From Deltaproteobacteria bacterium (GTDB taxonomy: Bacteria > Desulfobacterota > Deferrimicrobia > Deferrimicrobiales > Deferrimicrobiaceae): a DNA stretch of 24,932 nucleotides. The DNA is taken from the NCBI GenBank assembly GCA_003105225.1, contig PQAK01000036.1:6805-31736 (forward strand), given 5' to 3'. Position numbers and translations under genes: made by a program. The notes beneath the pieces were generated by a model that made no database searches, was not told where the DNA came from, and worked only from the letters and a program-made list of their open reading frames with translations. Position 1 is the stretch's first letter, and each line of letters opens with the position of its first letter. Shown one piece after another: positions 8,051 to 14,643 of this stretch.

Positions 8051-8470
8051 TTACGCGAGCGCCTTTCCCTCCGCCGTAGCGGAGAATGTCCCGTGCTTGA
8101 CGCCCCGGGTTCCGATGAGCCGATCGGCGATGGCCTTCAGGTCGGCGGCTTTTCCCCGGAGCACGAGCACTTCCAGGCAATGATGGGCATCCAGGTGCAC
8201 ATGAAGCGTGGAGACGATCTCCTCGTAGTGGGCATGTTGGAGGTCGGTCAGCCGATCGCTCAGTTCCCGCGTGTCATGATCGAATACGAGCGTGATCGTG
8301 CCCACCGCTTCCTCGGAGCCGATCTCCCATTGCTCACGGACCAGGCTCTCCCGGATCAGGTCCCGGATCGCCTCGGACCGGTTGGCATACCCCTTCTGCT
8401 CGATGATGCGGTCGAACTGCTTCAGGAGCTTTCCCTCCAGCGAAACGCCGAATCGGGTGATCCCGCCCAC
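8051..8470 (-). CDS. nikR: Nickel-responsive transcriptional regulator NikR
   Basis: NikR is a cytoplasmic tetrameric repressor with an N-terminal ribbon-helix-helix DNA-binding domain and a C-terminal ACT-like nickel-binding domain. The 139-residue protein shows RFGVSLEGKLLKQFD and NRSEAIRDLIRE (ribbon-helix-helix, about 6-42). The nickel ligands appear as His79, His90, His92 and Cys98, matching E. coli His76, His87, His89 and Cys95 with a constant offset of three. I start at GTG 8470 because GGAGG lies 5 bases upstream. An in-frame ATG at 8527 would add 19 residues, but it falls on the predicted -35 box. First gene of the nickel operon, apparently self-regulated. Confidence 0.95.
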   Translation of the reverse strand: MGGITRFGVSLEGKLLKQFDRIIEQKGYANRSEAIRDLIRESLVREQWEIGSEEAVGTITLVFDHDTRELSDRLTDLQHAHYEEIVSTLHVHLDAHHCLEVLVLRGKAADLKAIADRLIGTRGVKHGTFSATAEGKALA

Positions 8471-8493
8471 TGTCTCCTCCGGATTGGCTTCTC

Positions 8494-8527
8494 GTAACAC
8501 GATATTAAAAAGCGTGTTATTCGTCAA
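8494..8527 (-). promoter_or_regulatory. nikR operon promoter with embedded NikR-like operator
   Basis: On the minus strand a -35 TTGACG (8527-8522) and a -10 TATCGT (8504-8499) are separated by 17 bases. Across them lies an inverted repeat: TAACACG (8495-8501) and CGTGTTA (8513-8519), perfect over 7 bp with an 11-base spacer. Extended by one base and re-phased, it reads GTAACAC-N13-GTGTTAT. GTGTTAC/GTAACAC half-sites are what I recall for NikR of deltaproteobacteria, though the order of half-sites should be checked. Binding here would cover the spacer and -10 and block RNA polymerase. Confidence 0.7.
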
Positions 8528-8570
8528 GCCCGGAAGGGAATCGCTTCCCGCCGAAGGAGCATCGCCATAC

Positions 8571-8576
8571 TATAAT
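8571..8576 (+). promoter_or_regulatory. Consensus -10 box upstream of suhB-like gene
   Basis: A perfect TATAAT lies 40 bases before the preferred ATG at 8617. No good -35 is visible at 16-18 bases. The box overlaps the earliest in-frame ATG at 8575, so if it is a real promoter that ATG cannot be the start. Confidence 0.5.
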
Positions 8577-8616
8577 GCCGGGGAAAGGATGGAGGCGGCG
8601 GGGCATGGGAGGGGCG

Positions 8617-9411
8617 ATGGAGATCGGGGAACTCGGGAAATTCGCGGAGGATCTCGCAAGGGGGGCGGGGGAGATCCTGCGCGGCAATTACGGACGCCGG
8701 CAGTCGATCCATTACAAAGGGGAGATCAACCTGGTGACCGAGGTGGACCGCCAGTCCGAGGCATACATCATGGGACGGATCCGGTCCGCATTCCCCGATC
8801 ACGGGATTCTCTCGGAGGAAAGCCCGGAGATCCGGTCCCCCTCCCCGTACCGGTGGATCGTCGATCCTCTCGACGGGACGACGAACTATGCGCACAACTA
8901 CCCCTGTTTCTGCGTCTCGATCGCCGTGGAGCGGAAAGGCGAGCTGCTGGCAGGAGCGGTGTTCGATCCCCTGCTGGAGGAATCGTTCACCGCGACGCCG
9001 GGGAAAGGGGCCTTCCGCAACGGCGAGCGCATCCATGTCTCCGCGACGGAGAACCTGCGCCAGTCGCTGCTGGCGACGGGATTCGCCTATGACGTGAAGA
9101 CATCACGCGACAACAACCTGGAGTTTTTTCGCGAATTCGTTTTCACCGGGCAGGCGATCCGACGGGATGGATCGGCGGCGCTGGACATGTGTTACCTGGC
9201 CTGCGGCCGGTTCGACGGGTTCTGGGAGCTGAAACTCCGGCCGTGGGATACGGCGGCGGGCCTGTTGATCCTTACGGAGGCGGGGGGGGTGGCGACGCGC
9301 CTCGACGGGTCGCCTTACGACATCCATCAGCCCGATATCCTGGCTTCCAACGGGCGGATCCACGGCCAGATGCTGGCCGTAGTCGAAAAAACGAAGGGGG
9401 AACCTCCCTGA
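8617..9411 (+). CDS. suhB: Inositol-1-monophosphatase family protein
   Basis: The 264-residue protein belongs to the Li+-sensitive, Mg2+-dependent phosphatase family that hydrolyses inositol phosphates and related sugar phosphates in the cytoplasm. Metal ligands are visible in SEES (66-69, Glu67) and in the signature WIVDPLDGTTN (80-90, with Asp83 and Asp86). The C-terminal motif WDTAAGLLILTEAGG supplies the last Asp. E. coli SuhB also acts on rRNA transcription, so the physiological role is open. I start at ATG 8617 because GGAGG at 8608-8612 lies 4 bases upstream and a TATAAT box overlaps the first in-frame ATG. It diverges from the nickel operon; the substrate is unknown. A fructose-1,6-bisphosphatase or histidinol phosphatase role is also possible in this family. 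Confidence 0.88.
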   Translation: MEIGELGKFAEDLARGAGEILRGNYGRRQSIHYKGEINLVTEVDRQSEAYIMGRIRSAFPDHGILSEESPEIRSPSPYRWIVDPLDGTTNYAHNYPCFCVSIAVERKGELLAGAVFDPLLEESFTATPGKGAFRNGERIHVSATENLRQSLLATGFAYDVKTSRDNNLEFFREFVFTGQAIRRDGSAALDMCYLACGRFDGFWELKLRPWDTAAGLLILTEAGGVATRLDGSPYDIHQPDILASNGRIHGQMLAVVEKTKGEPP

Positions 9412-9452
9412 CGCCGCTCCCGCGCGGAAGGAAGTTCCCCCCAGATCGCCCG

Positions 9453-9465
9453 TCGCCCCCGTGGG
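9453..9465. terminator. Small GC hairpin between convergent genes
   Basis: GCCCC (9453-9457) can pair with GGGGC (9461-9465) around a 3-base loop. It lies in the 60-base gap between the ends of the suhB-like gene and the lipoprotein gene. There is no T-run, so termination is only a suggestion. Confidence 0.25.
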
Positions 9466-9471
9466 GCCGCG

Positions 9472-9981
9472 TTACTTCTTTACCCCTTCGACCAGCGTAA
9501 TCCCGTACTTGTCGTTCTGGAACGGGTGGACCGTAGGGAACTTCGCGAAGAGCCACCCGTGGAAGATCTCCTTCTGGTTCTGCAGGACCTCCATCTGGGC
9601 AGCGGGGTTCTCCGGATTGTTCGAGGTCGAAGTGATCGAGTCGGCCGCCATGGTGAAGTGCGGCAGGAACTCGCCGATCTTGACGAGGAGGTCGGAGTCG
9701 GGAACCTTGAACTCCGAATTCAACGGGATGGAAAACACCTTCTTGGACTTCTTCTCCTTGTACTCCACCTCGATCTTGACGGCTTTCCAGTTTCCCTTCA
9801 CCCCCTCGGGGACGACGACTTTCTTTTCCGGTCCGCCTCCCATCGAAGGCATCCCTCCGGGCTGGCCGGGCATCCCCTGGCCGGGCATCGGCGGCGGCGG
9901 AGCCTGCTCTTTCTTCTTACAGGCCGGCAGGGCAAGGGCGAACACCAAAAGGGCGACGGTCAACAATGCGAATTTCTTCAT
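9472..9981 (-). CDS. DUF2155-type lipoprotein
   Basis: The 169-residue precursor has a lipoprotein signal: MKKFALLTVALLVFALALPAC with lipobox LPAC and Cys21 as the lipidated residue. Lysines rather than Asp follow the Cys, which favours outer-membrane sorting under the E. coli rule. A Pro/Met/Gly-rich low-complexity linker (about 27-50) precedes the folded domain. That domain contains the DUF2155-like ending HGWLFAKFPTVHPFQNDKYG, which looks diagnostic to me. The function of DUF2155 is unknown. GGAGG stands 5 bases before ATG 9981; the longer frame to 10023 lacks such a site and would hide the signal peptide. The gene stands alone, converging with suhB. Confidence 0.8.
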   Translation of the reverse strand: MKKFALLTVALLVFALALPACKKKEQAPPPPMPGQGMPGQPGGMPSMGGGPEKKVVVPEGVKGNWKAVKIEVEYKEKKSKKVFSIPLNSEFKVPDSDLLVKIGEFLPHFTMAADSITSTSNNPENPAAQMEVLQNQKEIFHGWLFAKFPTVHPFQNDKYGITLVEGVKK

Positions 9982-10057
9982 CGTTCCTCCTTTTTCGTTC
10001 TTCACGTGACGTCGAAGGTTCATTTGTCCAAGTGGTTCGAATCCCCGGATTCATGGC

Positions 10058-10105
10058 GGGGGACACTCCTGAGACGGTCAAGGATAACGGCCAGGAATGT
10101 CCCCC
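10058..10105. repeat. REP-like imperfect inverted repeat, copy 1
   Basis: The left arm GGGGGACACTCCTGA (10058-10072) and the reverse complement of the right arm (10091-10105, GGGGGACATTCCTGG) agree at 13 of 15 positions, around an 18-base loop. It ends 3 bases from the CCA end of the neighbouring serine tRNA. A second element with the same core lies at 10381-10431. Repeated GGGGACATTCC palindromes suggest a REP or small mobile-element family. It could also act as an RNA stem after the tRNA. Confidence 0.55.
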
Positions 10106-10108
10106 ATG

Positions 10109-10202
10109 TGGCGGAGAGGGAGGGATTCGAACCCTCGAGGCGGGTATAAGCCGCCTACGCGATTTCCAGTCGCGTTCCTTCGGCCAGCTCGGACACCTCT
10201 CC
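10109..10202 (-). tRNA. tRNA-Ser (anticodon GGA)
   Basis: Read on the minus strand, the acceptor stem GGAGAGG pairs with CCTCTCC. The anticodon stem-loop GCGA-CTGGAAA-TCGC shows anticodon GGA. The long class II variable arm GGCGG..CCGCC marks a serine tRNA. The T-arm GAGGG-TTCGAAT-CCCTC is perfect. Discriminator G is followed by an encoded CCA (10111-10109). It reads UCC and UCU codons. Confidence 0.95.
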
Positions 10203-10280
10203 GCGATCACTCTGGCGATTCGAACCAAGGAAAAGGGTCGGTCGGGTTCTCGCTCCCCGGATCTCCGGCAACAGGATACT

Positions 10281-10373
<93 letters not shown>

Positions 10374-10380
10374 GTTCATC

Positions 10381-10431
10381 GGGGACATTCCCGCATCTTC
10401 TTTTCCCGGGATGAGGGAGAGGAGTGCCCCC
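10381..10431. repeat. REP-like imperfect inverted repeat, copy 2
   Basis: GGGGACATTCC (10381-10391) faces the arm at 10421-10431, whose reverse complement is GGGGGCACTCC: 9 of 11 identical, with one of the differences a G-U wobble in RNA. It lies between the GCT and TGA serine tRNAs and shares its core with the element at 10058-10105. Confidence 0.45.
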
Positions 10432-10439
10432 GCTCGTCC

Positions 10440-10527
10440 TGGCGGAGGGAGTAGGATTCGAACCTACGGAGCGTCGCCGCTCAGCGGTTTTCAAGACCGC
10501 CGCCTTCAGCCGCTCGGCCATCCCTCC
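10440..10527 (-). tRNA. tRNA-Ser (anticodon TGA)
   Basis: The acceptor stem GGAGGGA pairs with TCCCTCC. The anticodon stem-loop GCGGT-CTTGAAA-ACCGC gives anticodon TGA for UCA-type codons. A long variable arm and the T-arm GTAGG-TTCGAAT-CCTAC are present. CCA is encoded at 10442-10440. It is the first of the three serine tRNAs in the direction of transcription. Confidence 0.95.
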
Positions 10528-10539
10528 TTGAAACATGTA

Positions 10540-10545
10540 TTTATA
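10540..10545 (-). promoter_or_regulatory. Possible -10 box for the serine tRNA cluster
   Basis: The minus strand reads TATAAA at 10545-10540, 12 bases before the first tRNA-Ser. A CTGTCA (10570-10565), four of six matches to the -35 consensus, lies 19 bases upstream, which is long. It is the only AT-rich box ahead of the cluster. Confidence 0.35.
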
Positions 10546-10585
10546 CCAGAATTCTCCCGGGGGATGACAGAAAAAACGGATGAAA

Positions 10586-10614
10586 TTGGAAATCGGGGGG
10601 CGGTGTGGTACAAA
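10586..10614 (+). promoter_or_regulatory. Possible promoter for the LPS gene cluster
   Basis: TTGGAA (10586-10591) and TACAAA (10609-10614) are separated by exactly 17 bases; each matches 4 of 6 consensus positions. Transcription would begin near 10621, about 44 bases before the aminotransferase ATG. Confidence 0.4.
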
Positions 10615-10664
10615 GAGAGGGACCCGGTCAGCAGGGGTTCATCCCGAAGAAGGCGGAAACTCCG

Positions 10665-11759
10665 ATGAAATTCATCGACCTGCAAAGCCAGTTTTCGGCT
10701 TACGAAGCTGAAATCCGCGCCGGGATGGACGAGGTGCTCCGCAGCTCCCAGTTCATCCTCGGTCCCAAGGGGGCTGAACTGGAGCGGACCCTGGCCTCTT
10801 ACGTGGGGGCGCGTCACGCTTTCGGCTGTTCCTCCGGCACCGATGCCCTCCTTCTGGCGCTGATGGCGTATGGGGTGGGGCCCGGCGACGCGATCCTCAC
10901 GACGCCCTTCACCTTCATCGCCACGGCCGAGGTGATCGCGCTTACCGGCGCCGCTCCGGTCTTCGTCGATATCGATCCCCATACCTACAATATCGACCCC
11001 CGCAAGGTCGAGGAGGCGTTGACGAAGAAGACGCGCGGCATCATCGCGGTCAGCCTCTACGGCCAATGCGCGGACCTCGAAGCCCTGGCCCGTATCGCGG
11101 CGGAATACGGCCTGTTCCTCGTCGAGGACGGCTGCCAGTCCTTCGGCGCCCTCCGCAACGGGAAACGTTCCTGTGGATTCCCTCACGTGGGAGCGACTTC
11201 CTTTTTCCCGTCCAAGCCGCTCGGGTGCTACGGGGACGGAGGCATGGTGTTCACCTCGGACGATGGAGTAGCCGACCGGATCGCGGGTCTGCGGAACCAC
11301 GGCCAGTGGGAGCGGTACCGCCATCGATCCATCGGCATCAACGGGCGGCTCGACGAGCTCCAGGCCGCCGTCCTTCTGGCAAAGTTCCCCCATTTCCACG
11401 GGGAAGTGGAGCGCCGGGCAGCCGTGGGCGCGACCTATTCCGGGGCGCTGGGCGATGTCGTCGGGGTTCCGGTGATCGCGCCCGGGAACACCCATGTCTA
11501 CGCCCAGTATTCGATCCGGACCCCCCGCAGGGACGAGCTTGCCGCCCACCTGGGCGAAAACGGCATTCCGACGGCCATCCACTACCCGGTTCCGCTGCAC
11601 CGGCAGGAGGCCTTCTCCGCCCTCGGGTACGAGGAGAAGGATTTCCCGGAGGCTTCCTCCGTATCGCGGGAGATCCTCTCGCTTCCGATGTCGGCGTTCC
11701 TCTCCCGAAAGGACCAGGACGAGGTCATCCGGCAGATCCGGCGGTTCTTCGGGGGGTGA
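10665..11759 (+). CDS. DegT/DnrJ/EryC1/StrS sugar aminotransferase, WbpE-like
   Basis: The 364-residue PLP enzyme transfers an amino group from glutamate to a keto-sugar nucleotide. PLP contacts are seen in SSGTDALLLAL (56-66) and VEDGCQSFGA (153-162, Asp155). The Schiff-base lysine is Lys184 in SFFPSKPLGCYGDGG (179-193). The opening MKFIDLQSQF, the segment VSLYGQCADLEALARIA and the ending HYPVPLHRQEA closely resemble Pseudomonas WbpE. WbpE makes the 3-amino group of UDP-2,3-diacetamido-2,3-dideoxyglucuronic acid in O-antigen synthesis. The other pathway genes (WbpA, WbpB and WbpD types) are not here, so the substrate is unproved. The ATG at 10665 begins at the conserved N-terminus. It heads the LPS cluster. 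Confidence 0.88.
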   Translation: MKFIDLQSQFSAYEAEIRAGMDEVLRSSQFILGPKGAELERTLASYVGARHAFGCSSGTDALLLALMAYGVGPGDAILTTPFTFIATAEVIALTGAAPVFVDIDPHTYNIDPRKVEEALTKKTRGIIAVSLYGQCADLEALARIAAEYGLFLVEDGCQSFGALRNGKRSCGFPHVGATSFFPSKPLGCYGDGGMVFTSDDGVADRIAGLRNHGQWERYRHRSIGINGRLDELQAAVLLAKFPHFHGEVERRAAVGATYSGALGDVVGVPVIAPGNTHVYAQYSIRTPRRDELAAHLGENGIPTAIHYPVPLHRQEAFSALGYEEKDFPEASSVSREILSLPMSAFLSRKDQDEVIRQIRRFFGG

Positions 11760-11771
11760 TATCCTGTTTTC

Positions 11772-12827
11772 ATGCGCTCCAGGATGAAGACGGACCCGCC
11801 CGCCGCGCTGCTGGTGCGCGCCGTCAACTGGCTCGGGGACGCGGTGTTGACGACTCCGGCCCTGGGGGCCGTCCGGGCGGCGTTTCCGCGAAGCCGGATC
11901 GCCGTGGCCGCGAAGCCCCTCGTCGCGGAGCTGTTCCGTCATCACCCTCACGTCGACGACATCCTCGTTTACGAAAAGGAGGGCCGGCACGCCGGGGCGG
12001 GCGGGATGCTGCGGATGGCGGGGGAACTGCGCCGCAGGCGGTTCGACGCGGCGCTCCTTTTTCAGAACGCCTTTGACGCGGCGCTCCTGGCCTTTCTCGC
12101 GGGCATTCCCGGCAGGGAAGGCTATGCGACCGACGGGAGGCGGCTTCTCCTGTCGCGGGCCGTTCCCGTGACGGAGGAGATCCTTCGCCTGCACCACGCG
12201 GAATATTATCTCCACCTGGTCGCGGAACTGGGAATTCCCAGGCCGGCGAACCCCGCGATGCGTCTCGGGGTGACCGGAGAGGAACGGGAGGCCGTGTCGG
12301 ATCGGCTGGCCTCGATGGGAATCCCGAAGGGAGGGAGGATCCTCGGCATCAATCCGGGGGCGACGTACGGATCGGCGAAGCGGTGGTTTCCCGACCGGTT
12401 CGCTGCCGTGGCCGATGCCCTTTCGGAGGAGTGGGGCGCCTCCGTGGTGCTGATGGGGTCGGGCCCCGAAATGCCCCTGTCCGCGGAGGTCGAGGCGGCC
12501 ATGCGGCGCAGGCCCGTGAACCTCGCGGGGAGGACGACGGTGCGGGAGTTGATGGCCCTGCTTTCGCTCTGCGGGTTCCTCGTCACCAACGATTCCGGGC
12601 CCATGCACATCGCGGCGGCGCTCGGCGTCCCGCTGGCGGCGGTCTTCGGGCCCACGGACTGGCGCACCACATCCCCGTGGACCCGCAGGGCCAGGATCGT
12701 GCGCATCGGCGTGGACTGCTCCCCCTGCATGCGGAGGGAGTGCGACCGGGGGCACGAGTGCATGCTGGGGGTCACGGCGGACATGGTGATCGCCGCGGCG
12801 CGCGACCTCATGGCGGAGAGCGCGTGA
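11772..12827 (+). CDS. waaF: ADP-heptose:LPS heptosyltransferase II
   Basis: This GT9-family cytoplasmic enzyme adds the second heptose to the LPS inner core. The 351-residue protein begins with the typical LLVRAVNWLGDAVLTTPAL (12-30). It carries the WaaF signature NPGATYGSAKRWFP (194-207), which binds the nucleotide-sugar donor. TNDSGPMHIAAALGVPLAAVFGPTD near residue 275 is the other GT9 hallmark. A cysteine cluster CSPCMRRECDRGHECM near the end is common in WaaF. Alternative starts are ATG 11772 and ATG 11784; neither has a strong ribosome site, and the first is given. The stop overlaps the next start. Confidence 0.92.
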   Translation: MRSRMKTDPPAALLVRAVNWLGDAVLTTPALGAVRAAFPRSRIAVAAKPLVAELFRHHPHVDDILVYEKEGRHAGAGGMLRMAGELRRRRFDAALLFQNAFDAALLAFLAGIPGREGYATDGRRLLLSRAVPVTEEILRLHHAEYYLHLVAELGIPRPANPAMRLGVTGEEREAVSDRLASMGIPKGGRILGINPGATYGSAKRWFPDRFAAVADALSEEWGASVVLMGSGPEMPLSAEVEAAMRRRPVNLAGRTTVRELMALLSLCGFLVTNDSGPMHIAAALGVPLAAVFGPTDWRTTSPWTRRARIVRIGVDCSPCMRRECDRGHECMLGVTADMVIAAARDLMAESA

Positions 12828-13897
12828 CCCCCCCGGTGTTCCGGCGGATCCTGATCGTCAAGCTTTCCGCGCTGGGAGACGTGGCGCATGCGCTTCCCGT
12901 GATCGACTTCCTGGGCAGGGTCGCTCCCGGCGCGGAGATCGACTGGGTGGTCGACCGCCGGTTCGCGGGGCTGCTCGACGGGAACCCGCGGCTGCGGCGC
13001 GTGGTCGCGCTCGATCTCAAGCGATGGAAACGGGAATGGAACGCGCCGGCGGCCCGCCGGGAGGCGTCCGCGGGGGTGGCGCATCTGCGCGAGGGCGACT
13101 ACGAGGTCGCGTTCGACCTCCAGGGGAACTCCAAGAGCGGGGTGATCACCCGTCTTTCCGGGGCTCCCCTGCGATACGGGTTCGACCGGAACGGCGCGCG
13201 CGAGGCGCCCAACCTCCTCTTCACGAACCGGAAAGTCGCGCTTCGGCCGGGAGACCGGCATATCAGCCAGAAGCTCCTCCGGATCGTCTCCGCACCGTTC
13301 GGCGTCGAGTTCGACCTGTCCGCCCTCCGCTCCGAAATCGCCTCCACGGAGGCCCAGGCGCGGCGCGCCGCGCAGGTCGTCGGCGAAATCTTCCCCTCGT
13401 CGTCTCCCCTGGTCGTCGTGCATGCGGGTACCACCTGGCACACCAAGAAGATGGATCCCGGTTTCTGGGCGGAGGCGCTGCGCGGCCTGCATCGCTGCTA
13501 CCCGCGGATGGGGGCGTTCCTTTCCTGGGGGAGCGAGGAGGAACGCATCGAGGCGGAACGGATCCGCGGAGGCGCCGGCGGGCGGGTGGAGCTCCTCCCG
13601 AAACTTTCCCTCGGGGAGCTCGCCGCCGTGTACCGGATCTGCGGCCATCTCATGGCGCCGGACACCGGGCCGCTGCACGTGGCCGCGGCGGCCGGGGCGA
13701 AGACGGTATCCGTCTTCCGGGTCACCGACGGCGACCGGAACGCGCCGTTCGGCCCCCGCCACCGGTTTCTCCAGGCCCCGATGCCTTGCACGGCGTGCCT
13801 GAGGAAGCGGTGCGCGCGGGACGAGGAATGCCGTCGGAGCATCCCCGCGGAGGCGGTGGCGGAGGCGATGGCGGAGCTCATCGGGAAGCCGGCGTGA
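12824..13897 (+). CDS. waaC: LPS heptosyltransferase I
   Basis: WaaC adds the first heptose to the Kdo residue of lipid A-Kdo. The 357-residue GT9 protein opens with ILIVKLSALGDVAHALPV (9-26), the WaaC hallmark that includes catalytic Asp19. It has AFDLQGNSKSG and the donor-site segment HAGTTWHTKKMDPGFW, followed by APDTGPLHVAAAAG. The start GTG at 12824 overlaps the waaF stop as GTGA, with GGAG 5 bases upstream (12815-12818). A GTG at 12836 is possible. Being coupled to waaF fits sequential action on the same acceptor. Confidence 0.92.
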   Translation: MTPPVFRRILIVKLSALGDVAHALPVIDFLGRVAPGAEIDWVVDRRFAGLLDGNPRLRRVVALDLKRWKREWNAPAARREASAGVAHLREGDYEVAFDLQGNSKSGVITRLSGAPLRYGFDRNGAREAPNLLFTNRKVALRPGDRHISQKLLRIVSAPFGVEFDLSALRSEIASTEAQARRAAQVVGEIFPSSSPLVVVHAGTTWHTKKMDPGFWAEALRGLHRCYPRMGAFLSWGSEEERIEAERIRGGAGGRVELLPKLSLGELAAVYRICGHLMAPDTGPLHVAAAAGAKTVSVFRVTDGDRNAPFGPRHRFLQAPMPCTACLRKRCARDEECRRSIPAEAVAEAMAELIGKPA

Positions 13898-14643
13898 AGG
13901 GCCTCAGCGCGATCCTGATCACGAAGAACGAGGAGGGAAACGTCCGGGATTGCCTGGCGTCGCTGGCCATCGCCGAGGAGATCGTCGTCGTCGATTCGGG
14001 GAGTACCGACAGGACGGAGGAGATCTGCCGCAGCGATCCGCGCGTCCGGTGGTTTACGGAGGAATGGAAGGGGTTCGGGCCGATGAAGAACAGCGCTCTC
14101 GGCAAGGCGAGCGGTCCCTGGGTCTTCAGCATCGACGCCGACGAGCGGGTGACGGAGGGGTTGGCCCGGGAGATCGAACGCCTCGATTTGACGGCCGTGC
14201 CCGCCGACGGGTTCCGGGTCCCCCGGAAAAACTACTTCGGAACGACCTGGGTCCGGCACGGAGGATGGTACCCGGACTACACGATCCGGTTGTGGCGAAA
14301 GGACGCCGGCAGGTTCGACGAACGGTCGGTGCACGAAAGGGTGCGCCTCTCCGGGCGGGTGGGGACCCTCCGGGGGGACCTGCTCCACTACACCTACCGG
14401 GACACCTCCGACTTCCTGGTCCGTATGGAGCGGTACGCGGCGCTTGGCGCGGAAGAAATGCGCAAGGAGGGGAGGCGGACGACTCCGCTCGACCTGGCCT
14501 TCCGCCCCCCGTTCACCTTCATCAAGATGTATCTTCTCCGGGGCGGTTTTCTCGACGGGGCGCTGGGATTTCGCCTCGCTCTGCTGTACGCCCGTTATAC
14601 CTTCGCCAAGTATTCGAAGTTGAGGGAGCCGGATGGGGGATAG
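13894..14643 (+). CDS. GT2 glycosyltransferase, WaaE/KdtX-like
   Basis: The 249-residue protein is a family 2 glycosyltransferase with a single GT-A domain. ILITKNEEGNVRDCL (7-21), VVVDSGSTDRT (31-41) and the metal-binding DADE (81-84) are visible. HGGWYPDYTIRLWRK and the rest are characteristic of the WaaE group that adds glucose to heptose I of the LPS core. It starts at GTG 13894, overlapping the waaC stop as GTGA. A C-terminal segment FRPPFTFIKMYLLRGGFLDG is amphipathic and probably membrane-associated. The sugar added cannot be read from the sequence. Confidence 0.88.
   Translation: MKGLSAILITKNEEGNVRDCLASLAIAEEIVVVDSGSTDRTEEICRSDPRVRWFTEEWKGFGPMKNSALGKASGPWVFSIDADERVTEGLAREIERLDLTAVPADGFRVPRKNYFGTTWVRHGGWYPDYTIRLWRKDAGRFDERSVHERVRLSGRVGTLRGDLLHYTYRDTSDFLVRMERYAALGAEEMRKEGRRTTPLDLAFRPPFTFIKMYLLRGGFLDGALGFRLALLYARYTFAKYSKLREPDGG

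Noticed and set aside
8471..8527. Longer NikR start at ATG 8527
   Set aside because: The ATG falls on the predicted -35 box and the extension covers the operator. GTG 8470 has GGAGG 5 bases upstream and gives family-typical length and ligand numbering.
10506..12755. A 749-codon open frame on the minus strand opposite the aminotransferase and waaF
   Set aside because: It covers a tRNA gene and two well-supported plus-strand genes, and its translation is Arg/Gly/Pro-rich without any recognisable motif. It is a high-GC shadow frame.
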